The notes under the pieces are model-generated. The model saw nothing but the letters and a program-made list of their open reading frames with translations, had not been told where the DNA came from and ran no database searches. 46,145 nt of DNA, taken from an uncultured Ruminococcus sp. (GTDB lineage Bacteria; Bacillota; Clostridia; Lachnospirales; Lachnospiraceae). A program made the position numbers and the translations under genes. Position 1 is the first letter of the stretch; every line of letters begins with the position of its first letter. Location: contig USFD01000015.1 of the NCBI GenBank assembly GCA_900553885.1, positions 1 to 46,145 on the forward strand. Reading direction: 5' to 3'. This document shows, one piece after another, positions 1 through 8,900 of the stretch.

Positions 1-1
1 A

Positions 2-250
2 TCAGATTCATTAAAAATTGTCCGAAAAAGTGTCTTAATTTATGAGACCATTATAAAATTTAAGACGACTGGCAATCAGGCGCAAGATATATACAATATG
101 AACAGGCAAGTTTTTAGAGGCAGCAATTCTAAACCAACTGGCTATACATGGCATCATTTAGAAGACGGAGAAAGTATGCTGCTTGTAAATACAAAAATCC
201 ATAGTAAGTTTCATCATCAAGGTGGAACTCAGGGTATCAGGAATAGATAA
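2..250 (+). CDS. C-terminal end of a WHH/HNH-type nuclease toxin (partial, runs off left edge)
   Basis: The frame is open from the window edge to TAA at 248-250 and encodes 82 residues. The end contains GYTWHHLEDGESM, then LVNTKIHSKFHH and a Gly-Gly turn. This is the WHH signature of the HNH/ENDO VII nuclease superfamily common at the tips of secreted polymorphic toxins: paired histidines after a Trp, then a further conserved His. The toxin's secretion domain lies outside the window. The next genes are immunity-like, as expected for a toxin tip. Calling it a DNase-type nuclease is family knowledge; that this copy is active or full length cannot be seen. Confidence 0.72.
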   Translation, partial: SDSLKIVRKSVLIYETIIKFKTTGNQAQDIYNMNRQVFRGSNSKPTGYTWHHLEDGESMLLVNTKIHSKFHHQGGTQGIRNR

Positions 251-306
251 AATAAACATTAAGGTTATATTTAATAAAAAGCAGAAATAGGACGAGAAAA
301 GGTGAT

Positions 307-626
307 ATGCAGTTAATAGACTCGGATAATAAAATAAATATGAAGGGCCTTTCACATTTAGAGAACGATCTGGAGTTGGAACTCCCGACAGAATATAAAG
401 AATTTTTATTAAAAAATAATGGCGGATATGTATCGGAGTTTTTATGTACTCCTAATTTTATAGAAGTAGATCCTTTGAGTCAAAGTAAATATCTTCGATC
501 TACAAATGTGGACAAATTCTATTCGTTAGCTGAAATAGAAGAGGAGTTTTTGTTATAACCCAGATTGCTTGTTCATTTAACGAGTTTATACAGAAGCTGT
601 CTCCCTTTGACAGACAGGAAAATTAG
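307..626 (+). pseudogene. SMI1/KNR4 (SUKH) immunity protein, internally deleted
   Basis: The first frame (ATG at 307, possible ATG at 340) gives 83 residues with a typical SUKH start: an acidic helix, then LPTEYKEFLLKNNGGYVSEF. It stops at 556-558. In another frame, 555-626 encodes ITQIACSFNEFIQKL, which looks like the closing helix of the same fold (a small strand followed by a SFxEFxxxL helix). The usual central part, about 40-60 residues, is missing, so I read this as an internal deletion with frame loss. SUKH proteins neutralise nuclease and other toxins, which fits its place right behind the WHH nuclease tip. Confidence 0.6.
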
Positions 627-657
627 AAAAAAATACAGTGTTCACATGGTTTAAATA

Positions 658-1527
658 ATGGAAATACATAGTAAAACTATCAATGGAATTAAGTTTTTTA
701 TTAAAGCAGATAACTTTTTGATTTCACAGGCACAGGTTCTATTCAGAGCTATACAGTCCATTCCTCCTGATAAGATAAGGGATGGTTATAAAATAGAAAT
801 TGGTTTTTCTGTGTTTATATGTGAGTCAATTAACGGCGGTTATAAAATTGTTGTGCCGGACTATACGAATAGTCCCCTGTTAAATACAACAGATGATCTT
901 ACGATTGCTCTGTGAGTTTTGTTTGAGCAGACGGAATTATTAAATTATCTGAGGATTGATGGAGTGACCACAAGATTTGATGATGAAATTGTGATTGCTA
1001 AAAACGTATTAGAATATCCAACTATAAGTCTGCAGAGATATTCTGATTTGGGAAAAGACGTATCAGGATGGTGTATTGAAGAGATGGTCACAATGGATGA
1101 TTTTTATATGCAGATGAAGAAGAATGAAGAGTATATTATCTGGAATCCGGAAAATATAACTTTTACCAGTGCTAATTATACAGAAATAATAGAAGACGAG
1201 GATTTAAAATTTGTAATAAATTGTGACGATATGACATTGGAGATAATTTTTTCCGGAATTGTACTTAATTATATGTATTCGGAGCAGGGAACGAGAATGA
1301 CGTCATGGTCGATTGCACAAGAAAAGTATAACGATAAGTTTTACTTTAGAAAAAATCCTGTTTATAAGGTTGAAAATTCATTATTAATAAAATGGGTACT
1401 AATAGAATCATGTGGTTTTTATTCAGAAACTGATCTTACTCATTACTGTATTGTTACAGGACAGGATGTTGTAGACATAATTTCTATGTGTGAACCAACG
1501 TATAGAATTATATCTGCTGAAATTTAG
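658..1527 (+). pseudogene. Probable immunity protein split by an in-frame TGA
   Basis: Two open stretches, 658-915 (85 residues) and 916-1527 (about 203 residues), lie in the same reading frame and are separated only by TGA at 913-915. The join reads DDLTIAL-stop-VLFEQTELLNYL, a continuous helix-like sequence. The second part has no convincing ribosome site or ATG; its only nearby start is TTG at 919. I read this as one gene of about 288 residues carrying a nonsense mutation, possibly TGG to TGA. The family is not recognised. The position among immunity remnants, the acidic composition and the lack of signal peptide or TM segment suggest a cytoplasmic immunity protein. An alternative is two separately translated proteins. 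Confidence 0.5.
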
Positions 1528-1564
1528 CGGGCAATCTGTATTTTAGTCAGAGATTCGATGCTTG

Positions 1565-2050
1565 ATGTGCATGGAAATATACTTGTTTTATACAATGGAT
1601 TTTTTTATGACATTTGAAAATTTTATGACGTGGGCAGAACAGAAATTCGGTTACCGGATCCCGCGGGAATATCTGAGTTTTCTGGAAAAGGGAGATTTTG
1701 ATTCAACGGTAAGAAAATACTATGTTATCGACGAGGAAAATGTGCTGGAAATATCAGAATAGTTTACTCCTGATAACATACCGGAAATATATAAAAATTG
1801 TTGTAAGGAAAAGATGATTGAGAAATATCACCTGCCCATTCTCGACAGCTGTGGCTGCATAGCTATACTGAACTGTGATTCCGGAGCAGATACTTACGGG
1901 CAGATTTGGTTAAGGGCTCCTGCAGGATATTATGATGAGGATCTTCAGGAAAATGTTTATGATGAAATGGAATTTGCCGCGGAGAATTTTATGGAGATCT
2001 TTCGTAATCTGAAGGATGCAGAACAGCTGGAAGAAATGAGTATCTTTTAA
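1565..2050 (+). pseudogene. SUKH-like immunity protein split by an in-frame TAG
   Basis: Open stretches 1565-1759 and 1763-2050 are in one frame, interrupted only by TAG at 1760-1762. The N-terminal part has the SUKH-like pattern FGYRIPREYLSFLEKGDF. The second part (PEIYKNCCKEKM, then LPILDSCGCIAIL, then an acidic tail) reads as the middle and end of the same protein. Total length would be about 160 residues, normal for SMI1/KNR4 proteins. Starts at 1565 or 1607 are both possible. The TAG may come from TGG. It is the third damaged immunity gene in a row, so loss of selection is the simplest explanation. Confidence 0.55.
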
Positions 2051-2153
2051 TTAGTGTCCGGCCGGCAGCCGGGCTGCGGATCATGAATTCAAAAGGAATG
2101 GAAAGTTACAGAAATATGGAATATAAATGATAGCTTTATTAAGGAGGAATGAC

Positions 2154-3656
2154 ATGGAAGCAAAAGATCTGATCGCTGATTCACGGCTGGCGTTCCTGAA
2201 TCAGGAAAACGAAACGGCCCTGAATCTGGCAAAGCAGGCAATCGCGCTGGAGCCCGGGAACGCTGAAGCATACAAATGCGCGGGCAATGCCTGTATGTCG
2301 CTGGCCCGCTATGATGAGGCGATTAAAAATTACAGCCGGGCCGTGAAGTGCGACGGCGCCAACGGAAACCGCTATTATGATCTGGGATTTGCCCAGGCGA
2401 CGGCAGAACAGACGGTAAACGCCATGAATTCTTTTGCACGGGCAGAAGAACTGGGGTGCACACCGGAAAATCTGGTTCAATTGTATAATGTACTGGGAAT
2501 TATCTGTTTTGACATAGGGAGATATGATGATGCTCTCGTCAATCTGAGCAAAGCAGAACAGCTTCTGGGAGTGAATCTTGATATCATGCAGCGCAAAGCA
2601 GTTATTTACGGCATTAAAAATGATATCCGCAATGGTTTACATACTGCCAATCAGATCAAGATGATCGCTCCCTCAGATTATACAGGATACAAAATCGCCT
2701 TTAAACTGCTGATTCAGGCGAAACGTCTGGAAACCGCGGAAAAGGAACTGCAGATGGCCGCCAAATACGCCGGGCCATCGGCAGATTACTATATGGACTG
2801 CATCACACTGGAGCTGGAGAAATATCAGCAGGACTCTGACCGGAAGCATTTTTCCACAGCGCTGAAGATGATCGACGAAAGCCTGAAGACTCTGAAGCCA
2901 ACGGCCAGGGAAGTTATTGACAGCTATATTAATGCGGCGGAGATCTATCTGCAGCTGGAAAATGCTGACCGGACAATCGCCTGCCTGAACGCTGCCCGGA
3001 ATCCCGCGGATGCATATAATAACGGCTTTGAAGTCCTGGAAGTCCAGAGGGAGACACAGGAACTCTCAGAGTATGATGTGGAGGATATGATTGCGGAAGA
3101 CCGCATGAGGATTGAAGAAGAGCTGGGTGAATACGGGCTGGAAGAGCTTGCCCAGAGTGTAGAGCCGGATGAGGACGGAAACCGGGAATACCTGACGGAG
3201 ATACCGGATGAGCCGCAGGAAGAGGAGGCTCCCCGGCGCCTGGATGAACAGACCGTGCAGTACACCGCAGATCAGACAGACCAGATCAACCGTCTGTATA
3301 TCGGGGCATTTACTCTGAAAAAAGATTTTGAAAAAGTGATGGAATATGCCCGTATACTGCAGACAAGCGACAGCCTGCATCACAGATATATCGGAAAATA
3401 TACAGAAGCAAACGCCATGAAAGAGCTGGGAATGCCGGGCGCGGCGTCAAAATATGAGGAGATTATAAAATTCTTCCGGAACGCCATGATCAAGGATCCC
3501 GCAGACATGCTTGCTGTCTCTTTCCGTATACAGGCGTGCATTGATATTGAACGGTATGACGAGGCTGAACAGATGTGCAGCCTTCTGAATAAGGATACAA
3601 GAAAACCGCTGATGGAGAAGATCCGGGAAGCCAGAGGAGGGGGTGATGTTCAATGA
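2154..3656 (+). CDS. TPR-repeat protein, first gene of the T7SS core operon
   Basis: 500 residues. I place the start at ATG 2154, nine codons inside the longest frame, because AAGGAGGA sits just upstream at 2141-2148. The N-terminal half has TPR-type helical pairs: the stretch with ALNLAKQAIALEPGNAEAY, then RYDEAIKNYSRAVKCD, and further repeats to about residue 130. A very acidic stretch (about residues 310-380) and more TPR-like helices (RYDEAEQMCSLL) follow. There is no signal peptide or TM segment, so it should be cytosolic. It overlaps the next gene by 4 bases (ATGA), implying translational coupling. TPR proteins are scaffolds or chaperones, so a role in handling the WXG100-like substrates is my inference. 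I know no standard Ess component of this design. Confidence 0.8.
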   Translation: MEAKDLIADSRLAFLNQENETALNLAKQAIALEPGNAEAYKCAGNACMSLARYDEAIKNYSRAVKCDGANGNRYYDLGFAQATAEQTVNAMNSFARAEELGCTPENLVQLYNVLGIICFDIGRYDDALVNLSKAEQLLGVNLDIMQRKAVIYGIKNDIRNGLHTANQIKMIAPSDYTGYKIAFKLLIQAKRLETAEKELQMAAKYAGPSADYYMDCITLELEKYQQDSDRKHFSTALKMIDESLKTLKPTAREVIDSYINAAEIYLQLENADRTIACLNAARNPADAYNNGFEVLEVQRETQELSEYDVEDMIAEDRMRIEEELGEYGLEELAQSVEPDEDGNREYLTEIPDEPQEEEAPRRLDEQTVQYTADQTDQINRLYIGAFTLKKDFEKVMEYARILQTSDSLHHRYIGKYTEANAMKELGMPGAASKYEEIIKFFRNAMIKDPADMLAVSFRIQACIDIERYDEAEQMCSLLNKDTRKPLMEKIREARGGGDVQ

Positions 3657-3970
3657 TGCTTTCTCAGGATATAGTCCTGGATGACAGCGCGTTCAGTACG
3701 GCGTCACAGGATATGAAAGATCTTGCGGACAGGACTGAAAAACTGAAGACAAGACTGAAACAGATGTATAAAGACCTGACTGCAGCGCTGGATACTCCGG
3801 CGGGCAGACAGCTGGAACTGACTGCAGAGGACGTTCTTATTAAGCCCATCGAAGATCTGCTGCTGGTGGTCCGGCATACGTCGGACACATTGACAGAGAT
3901 TATAGGGACAGGCTATTATAAAAGTGTCTTTATAAAATATGAAGAACTCAATCAGAGTATTAAAATGTAA
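3653..3970 (+). CDS. Small helical protein, WXG100-like
   Basis: 105 residues, predicted almost wholly alpha-helical with two amphipathic helices and a break near DTPAGRQLEL (about residues 45-54). Length and helix-turn-helix layout match the WXG100 superfamily, but there is no W-x-G turn. It overlaps the TPR gene stop (ATG 3653 inside ATGATG) and is followed 20 bases later by another WXG100-like gene. It is probably a secreted partner or structural subunit, forming a heterodimer with a neighbour. Family membership rests on size, helicity and context, so it is tentative. Confidence 0.6.
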   Translation: MMLSQDIVLDDSAFSTASQDMKDLADRTEKLKTRLKQMYKDLTAALDTPAGRQLELTAEDVLIKPIEDLLLVVRHTSDTLTEIIGTGYYKSVFIKYEELNQSIKM

Positions 3971-3990
3971 AGTAAAGGGAGGAACTGACT

Positions 3991-4314
3991 ATGGCAATGG
4001 GAAGCACAGGCACAATTAACATTACCCCGGAGATGATGACGAACGCGATGAGCATCATCGACGAGTACAGAACGCAGACAGGCAATCTTTATACCAGCTT
4101 AAGCGATGAGGTTGCAGGGCTGATTCCGGCTAATTTCAGCGGAAGCGCGGCAGAAGGATTTCAGTTTTTCTATACGGATAAAATAGAGCCGGCGACAGGA
4201 GAGGGACTGACGAAACTGCTTGACGCTCTCTATCAGATCTGTGAGGGTACATTAAAAGCGATTCCCGCGGATAATGGCCTGGATGATCAGCTGGGAGAAG
4301 GAAACAGAAAATAA
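3991..4314 (+). CDS. WXG100 family protein
   Basis: 107 residues with ribosome site GGGAGGAA at about 3977-3984. The central turn FSGSAAEGFQFFY (about residue 49 onward) has F-S-G where the classical family has W-x-G, and it is flanked by two long helices, as in EsxA-type proteins. WXG100 proteins are exported through the EssC channel as helical-hairpin dimers and are needed for secretion of larger effectors. It sits directly upstream of another such gene and the EssC pair, so it is probably a core secreted component. The C-terminus ends in a short polar tail. Confidence 0.75.
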   Translation: MAMGSTGTINITPEMMTNAMSIIDEYRTQTGNLYTSLSDEVAGLIPANFSGSAAEGFQFFYTDKIEPATGEGLTKLLDALYQICEGTLKAIPADNGLDDQLGEGNRK

Positions 4315-4347
4315 AAATAATTTTGCGAAAGGAACAGGTGGATAAAT

Positions 4348-4647
4348 ATGGCTGGTTGTAGAATTGTAAATGCTGCAGTTGAAGGTTCAGTAGAGAATAT
4401 TAACAAAATTGCGGAACAGTACAAGACGCTGGGCACAAACTTTATTACAGATCTGAATAACGCAATCGCGGAGATGGAAGGCGAAGCGAAGGACGCGCTG
4501 CAGAGCTTTATCAATACGGATGTAAAATCGTTTGTGGAAGAGAGTCTCCCGAGCGCGGTGCAGGGAATGGCAACGCTTCTGGAAGCAAACAGGACAAATT
4601 TTGTTGATGCTGACCAGCAGATCGCGGACAGTATCAGCGGAAGTTAA
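4348..4647 (+). CDS. WXG100-like small secreted protein
   Basis: 99 residues, two long helices joined by a short turn near residues 48-56 (EAKDALQSFIN), without a true W-x-G motif. Ribosome site AAAGGAACAGG precedes ATG 4348. It is the last gene before a strong hairpin at 4668-4704. Together with the genes at 3653 and 3991 it forms a trio of small helical proteins. Such proteins dimerise in pairs in characterised T7SS loci, so partner choice among the three is open. No signal peptide is present, consistent with Ess-dependent export. Confidence 0.65.
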   Translation: MAGCRIVNAAVEGSVENINKIAEQYKTLGTNFITDLNNAIAEMEGEAKDALQSFINTDVKSFVEESLPSAVQGMATLLEANRTNFVDADQQIADSISGS

Positions 4648-4667
4648 TTGAACAGGTAAAATAAGAG

Positions 4668-4708
4668 CGGCCCGCCCATATTGTGTTTTCGTATGGGCGG
4701 GCCGTTTT
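4668..4708 (+). terminator. Strong hairpin inside the T7SS operon (attenuating terminator)
   Basis: A perfect 13-bp stem (CGGCCCGCCCATA at 4668-4680 and its complement at 4692-4704) surrounds an 11-nt loop and is followed by TTTT. It lies between the WXG100-like genes and the proline-rich/EssC genes. The short U-tract suggests partial termination, which would give more transcript for the abundant small substrates than for the ATPase. It could instead be an RNA-processing or stability element. Confidence 0.7.
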
Positions 4709-4731
4709 AAGAAAAGGAGAGGAAAATCGCG

Positions 4732-5904
4732 ATGGCTTTCCGGATATTAAACGAGGAAGAACTGCAGCTGCTTGCCGGAGAGCAGAGAGAGCAGTATGAA
4801 AAAGAACTTGACATCTATCGAAAGCGCGCTGCTTTTGTAGAACAGATGGAAAAATATGAGAATGCGGATATCCGGCCGTTCCGGCCGAAGCTGGACTTTA
4901 TCGCTCCGGCATCAGGTCCTAAGATCGGGCCGTACCGCCCGCGTGAATATAAAGTGAAGCTGCAGGACCCGTCTGCAAGGCCGGAGGTGCAGCTTCATTT
5001 TACGAAGCTGGAAGTGATGACGGAGCCGGAACTGCCGGAGGTGGATGTCAATACGGCAGACAGCAGGGGCATCGGCAGGATTGAAAAGCCGGCGCCTGTA
5101 CTGCCTGACGTTCCCGGACCGGCAAAGACCGGTTTTCACATCAAAGAGTTCGGAGAAGTATGCGCCGTACTGCCGGAAACGCCGCAGGCGCCCTTAAGTG
5201 ATCCCAGGGAGATCCGTATGGAGAACATACATGTCCATGCGTCAGCGGCCGCGCCTCCGCCGCCGAAGATGGCGGGACTGCCGGAAAATTTCCCGGCAAA
5301 GTTCGGAAGGCCGGAAGCCGTCCTCCCGGATGTAGACGTGCCCCGGCAGGATTTCCCGGCAGCAGGCTCTTTCGCAGAGCACATAGAGATCAATCTGCCG
5401 GATGTCCCGGCGGCGGGGAAGGCGCCTGAACCGGCAGCTATGCCGGAACTTAAGATATCTGCCCTGCCTGTTGTGGCAAAGCCTGAGATCCGGCAGCACA
5501 GGGGATTTGGAGAAATAAAAGTACAGCTGAAGAAAGCGGAAGACATCCCTGTGCCGGAGGTGAGAAGGGCGGCATTTACAGCGCCGGACGTCAGAGCAAA
5601 AGGACTGCCGGCGACAGAAAAAGCGGATGTGAAGATCAGGAATTTCCGGATGCCTGAGATTTCTGCCCCGCAGCTGGAAACGGTGCGGATAAAAGTTCCG
5701 GAAGTGAATCCGCTGCAGGCGGTTCAGGTGAAAAAGGCGGAAGCTCCGGAGGTAAAAAGCGCGGCTGTAAGACAGATCCGTTTTCAGCCTGTCAGCGCGG
5801 ATATCACCCCGGGAGAGGCGGTAAAGATACCGGACGCGCATGCCGCCCTGGCAAAGTTTTTTGAGAAAAATACAGAGAAGGAACACGAGGGGACACTGGT
5901 ATGA
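4732..5904 (+). CDS. Proline-rich low-complexity protein, unknown T7SS accessory component
   Basis: 390 residues, starting at ATG 4732 behind AAGGAGAGG. Residues 1-45 form a charged helix (EEELQLLAGEQREQYEKEL). From about residue 50 to 375 the sequence is built of loosely repeated short units such as LPDVPGP, LPDVDVP, LPDVPAA and VPEVNPL, with many Pro, Glu, Val and Ala. No signal peptide, TM segment or enzyme motif is visible. It overlaps essC's start by 4 bases (ATGA), so the two are made together. It may be an extended spacer or docking strap binding the EssC ubiquitin-like domain, but that is speculation. I do not recognise the family. Confidence 0.7.
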   Translation: MAFRILNEEELQLLAGEQREQYEKELDIYRKRAAFVEQMEKYENADIRPFRPKLDFIAPASGPKIGPYRPREYKVKLQDPSARPEVQLHFTKLEVMTEPELPEVDVNTADSRGIGRIEKPAPVLPDVPGPAKTGFHIKEFGEVCAVLPETPQAPLSDPREIRMENIHVHASAAAPPPPKMAGLPENFPAKFGRPEAVLPDVDVPRQDFPAAGSFAEHIEINLPDVPAAGKAPEPAAMPELKISALPVVAKPEIRQHRGFGEIKVQLKKAEDIPVPEVRRAAFTAPDVRAKGLPATEKADVKIRNFRMPEISAPQLETVRIKVPEVNPLQAVQVKKAEAPEVKSAAVRQIRFQPVSADITPGEAVKIPDAHAALAKFFEKNTEKEHEGTLV

Positions 5905-8900
5905 AAAATAATGAAATTCTGATCTCGGCAAAATTTGAAGGAAACGGGGTCTCAGAGGAACTTTCTTTTCTGGTTCTGAAAGACATTACTCTGAAATCCC
6001 TGATCCAGGCTGTCTATTACGGACTTAAAAAGCTGGACGGACATGAAAAAACGTTTGACCTCCTTACAGAGTATCTGCAGACAAGAAAGGAAGTGCAGGT
6101 GCTGTACAACTCCAGAGGAGATTTTAATGTCATTGATTTCACAGAGACTGCGGACGGAAAGCCGGTATATGACAAAGCGCTGGACGAGCTGGGAATCGTA
6201 ACATCAACCTGTCTGTACTTCACCCTGGATACAGCGGTAAGGCCGCGGGCGCTGTTCAGACGGGTAGAAAGCAGCTACATACTGCGGTCGGGAGATTCTC
6301 TGGAATACAATATCAGTACGCGCAGACTGAACGTTATCGAGTCGTCGGTGATTGATATTCTGCCGCCGGGGGAGATGCCGGGAAAGGACAAGGGCTCTCT
6401 TCTGGACGTCCTGATCCCCACACTGCTGTCCACAGGAGGAATGCTGGCGGCCCGTTTTCTGATTATGCAGTTCTCGAAAAGCGCGGCCAGCATGGGAGAC
6501 ACCATGCTTTTGATGTCAGGCGCCATGGGCATCGTGGCATTGGTTACATCCCTGTATAATTATCTGAAGAAGAAAAACGAGTACAGGGCAAGCGTCGAGG
6601 AATGGAAGACCAATTACGAAAACTATATCCACCGGATGATCAGCACGATCAAGGAGTGGCAGGTCAGCGATATCAAATATCTGAACAGTATGTATCCCAA
6701 TATGGATACGCTTTTTAAGAACACGGCGGAGATCAACGGAGCTCTTTTTTCCCGTTCACAGAATGATAATGACTTTATGCGGATTACGCTCGGAACATCC
6801 GATGAGGTGAAGCCGCTTTTTGAGATACGCAGCGAGAAGAAGGACAACATCTTTTATGATATTTATTATAAAAAGACCGGGGACTGGATCCAGATCAGAA
6901 TTCCTTCGAAAAAGGAGAAAAAGAGAAGAAAGCACATGACCGCGGCCGAACGGGCCAGAGAAGACAAAAATCAGTTCCTGCTTACAGACCTGCCCTATGT
7001 CTTTGCGAATAAAGGAGTGGACAGCGAGGATGTCAATGAAGTGGTAGGCTTCAACTATCTCCGGAGTGACGACGGCACGAAGCCGCCTCTGCTTCTGGAT
7101 CTTCGTACAAGCGGCGTACTGGGAGTCGTGTCCAATGACGACCGGACTTCGAGGAATTTTATACAGCATATTGTTTTTGAACTGGCATATTATCATTCGC
7201 CGGAGGATCTTCAGTTCGTATTCTTTTTTGACAGGGAAGACGATGCGTCCAGACAGAATGAGGTAATGAAAAACTACAGATATCTGCCTCATGCCAATGA
7301 GCTGTTTGAGGGGATATCCCAGTTTGTCTTTGACAAGAACAGTTCCGGTCTGGTATTCGGACAGCTTCTCAGCATTATGAACGAACGCAGCAGAAACGAG
7401 AGTGAAGAAGGGGATGCTGTTTTGCAGAAACAGACGCAGATCGTCTGTATTGTTTTTGATGATTATGATATTAAGGAAACCGGCTTTTCCAAGTTCCTTC
7501 CGGAAGTGCCGAAAGAAGGAGAACCGTATGTCAACAAAAACGGGCTGACGTTTATTTTCGTACAGCATGAAAAAGAACAGCTGCCCAAGTACTGCGGCAA
7601 CATTGTAGATATTGACAAGGACAACCCCAACGGACGCAAGAGCAGCCTCAGGTACAACATTTTAAGCCGTGAAACATTAAACGTACTGAGCAGCGGCACG
7701 GATGAGGCGGGGAAAGCGAATGATACGGACAAACTGATTGAGTACAAACATTTCCAGAACGATTACATATTTAATGAGAAGGTATATTCAGACCGCTTTT
7801 CTCTGGCCTTCAGGCAGCTGAGCGCGATTTATTATACGCGTATTGCTGAAAACGGCAAAGTGCCTTCCATGGTTACTCTTTTCGAATTATACGGATATGA
7901 CAACGAAAAGGTCAACAGCGGCGAAGTAAGAAAAGAGATCCTTCGGAACTGGACGGACGTAGAGAAAAATGACATTACGAAAAATCTGTGTGTTCCTATA
8001 GGAAAGAATGAGCACGGCGCGCTGAATCTTGATCTCTACGAAAAGGCAGACGGTCCGCATATGCTTGTGGCGGGAACCACCGGATCCGGTAAATCGGAAA
8101 CGATTATTACCTATCTGATCGGCCTCTGCATGAAGTTCTCTCCGATGGACCTGAATCTGATGCTGGTGGATATGAAAGGCGGAGGCTTCTCTGACCGTCT
8201 GGGCGGGCTGCCCCACTGCGTGGGAGCTGTAACAGATACTGCCGGAGAAAATGAAGGAACTTCGGCTGCCTATATGCTGAAGCGTTTCCTTGAAGCGCTG
8301 AATGCCGAGATCAAGAGAAGAAAACTGCTTCTCTCCAGTCTGGGCGTGGACAATGTGGACGCCTACATCCGGGCGCTGCGGATTATGAAAGAGATAAAAA
8401 ATATGGACGGCAGCCCGGAGAACATCCAGGCGGCGGAGCAGCTGAAGAGAAAGCTGAACGAGAAGCAGAAAGAAGCTCTGAAAAAAGATTTCTCCGAACT
8501 TGTTCCCCTTTCCCATCTTGTGCTGGTCGTGGATGAGTTCACGGAACTGAAACGGTTTTCCGCGGAGAGCAGTGATGTGGATTTCATTGCGGAGATTACG
8601 ACCATCGCCAGAGTAGGACGTACTTTAGGATTCCATATTATACTGGTATCACAGAATATCGAGGGAGCCATTACTGATGATATCCGTGTGAATTCCAAGG
8701 CAAGGATCTGCCTGAAAGTAGCTACAAAACAGGCTTCCAAAGAGATGATTGACAGTCCCGCCGCAGCCGCTCCCGGCATGCCGCTGAACGGCCGCGCTTA
8801 TCTGCTTGTGGGAACAGGATCAAGATTTGAATATTTTCAGTCCGCCTATACCGGTGCGAACCGGAATCTCAATGTAGAGCCTCCGGTGCTTGTTACCCAG

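Noticed and set aside
913..915. TGA as a selenocysteine codon
   Set aside because: No recognisable selenoprotein family, no evident SECIS-like stem just behind the codon, and the neighbouring gene shows a similar TAG break.
2181..3383. Long minus-strand frames opposite the TPR gene
   Set aside because: They mirror the codon pattern of the plus-strand gene and have no ribosome site or family features.
4732..5904. Pro-rich protein as a collagen or wall protein
   Set aside because: There is no signal peptide, no Gly-x-y pattern and no anchor; the coupling with essC points to the cytosol.
5136..5931. Minus-strand frames of 136 and 229 codons opposite the Pro-rich gene
   Set aside because: They arise from the GC-rich repeats of the plus-strand gene; composition is Arg/Cys/Ser-rich and unlike real proteins.
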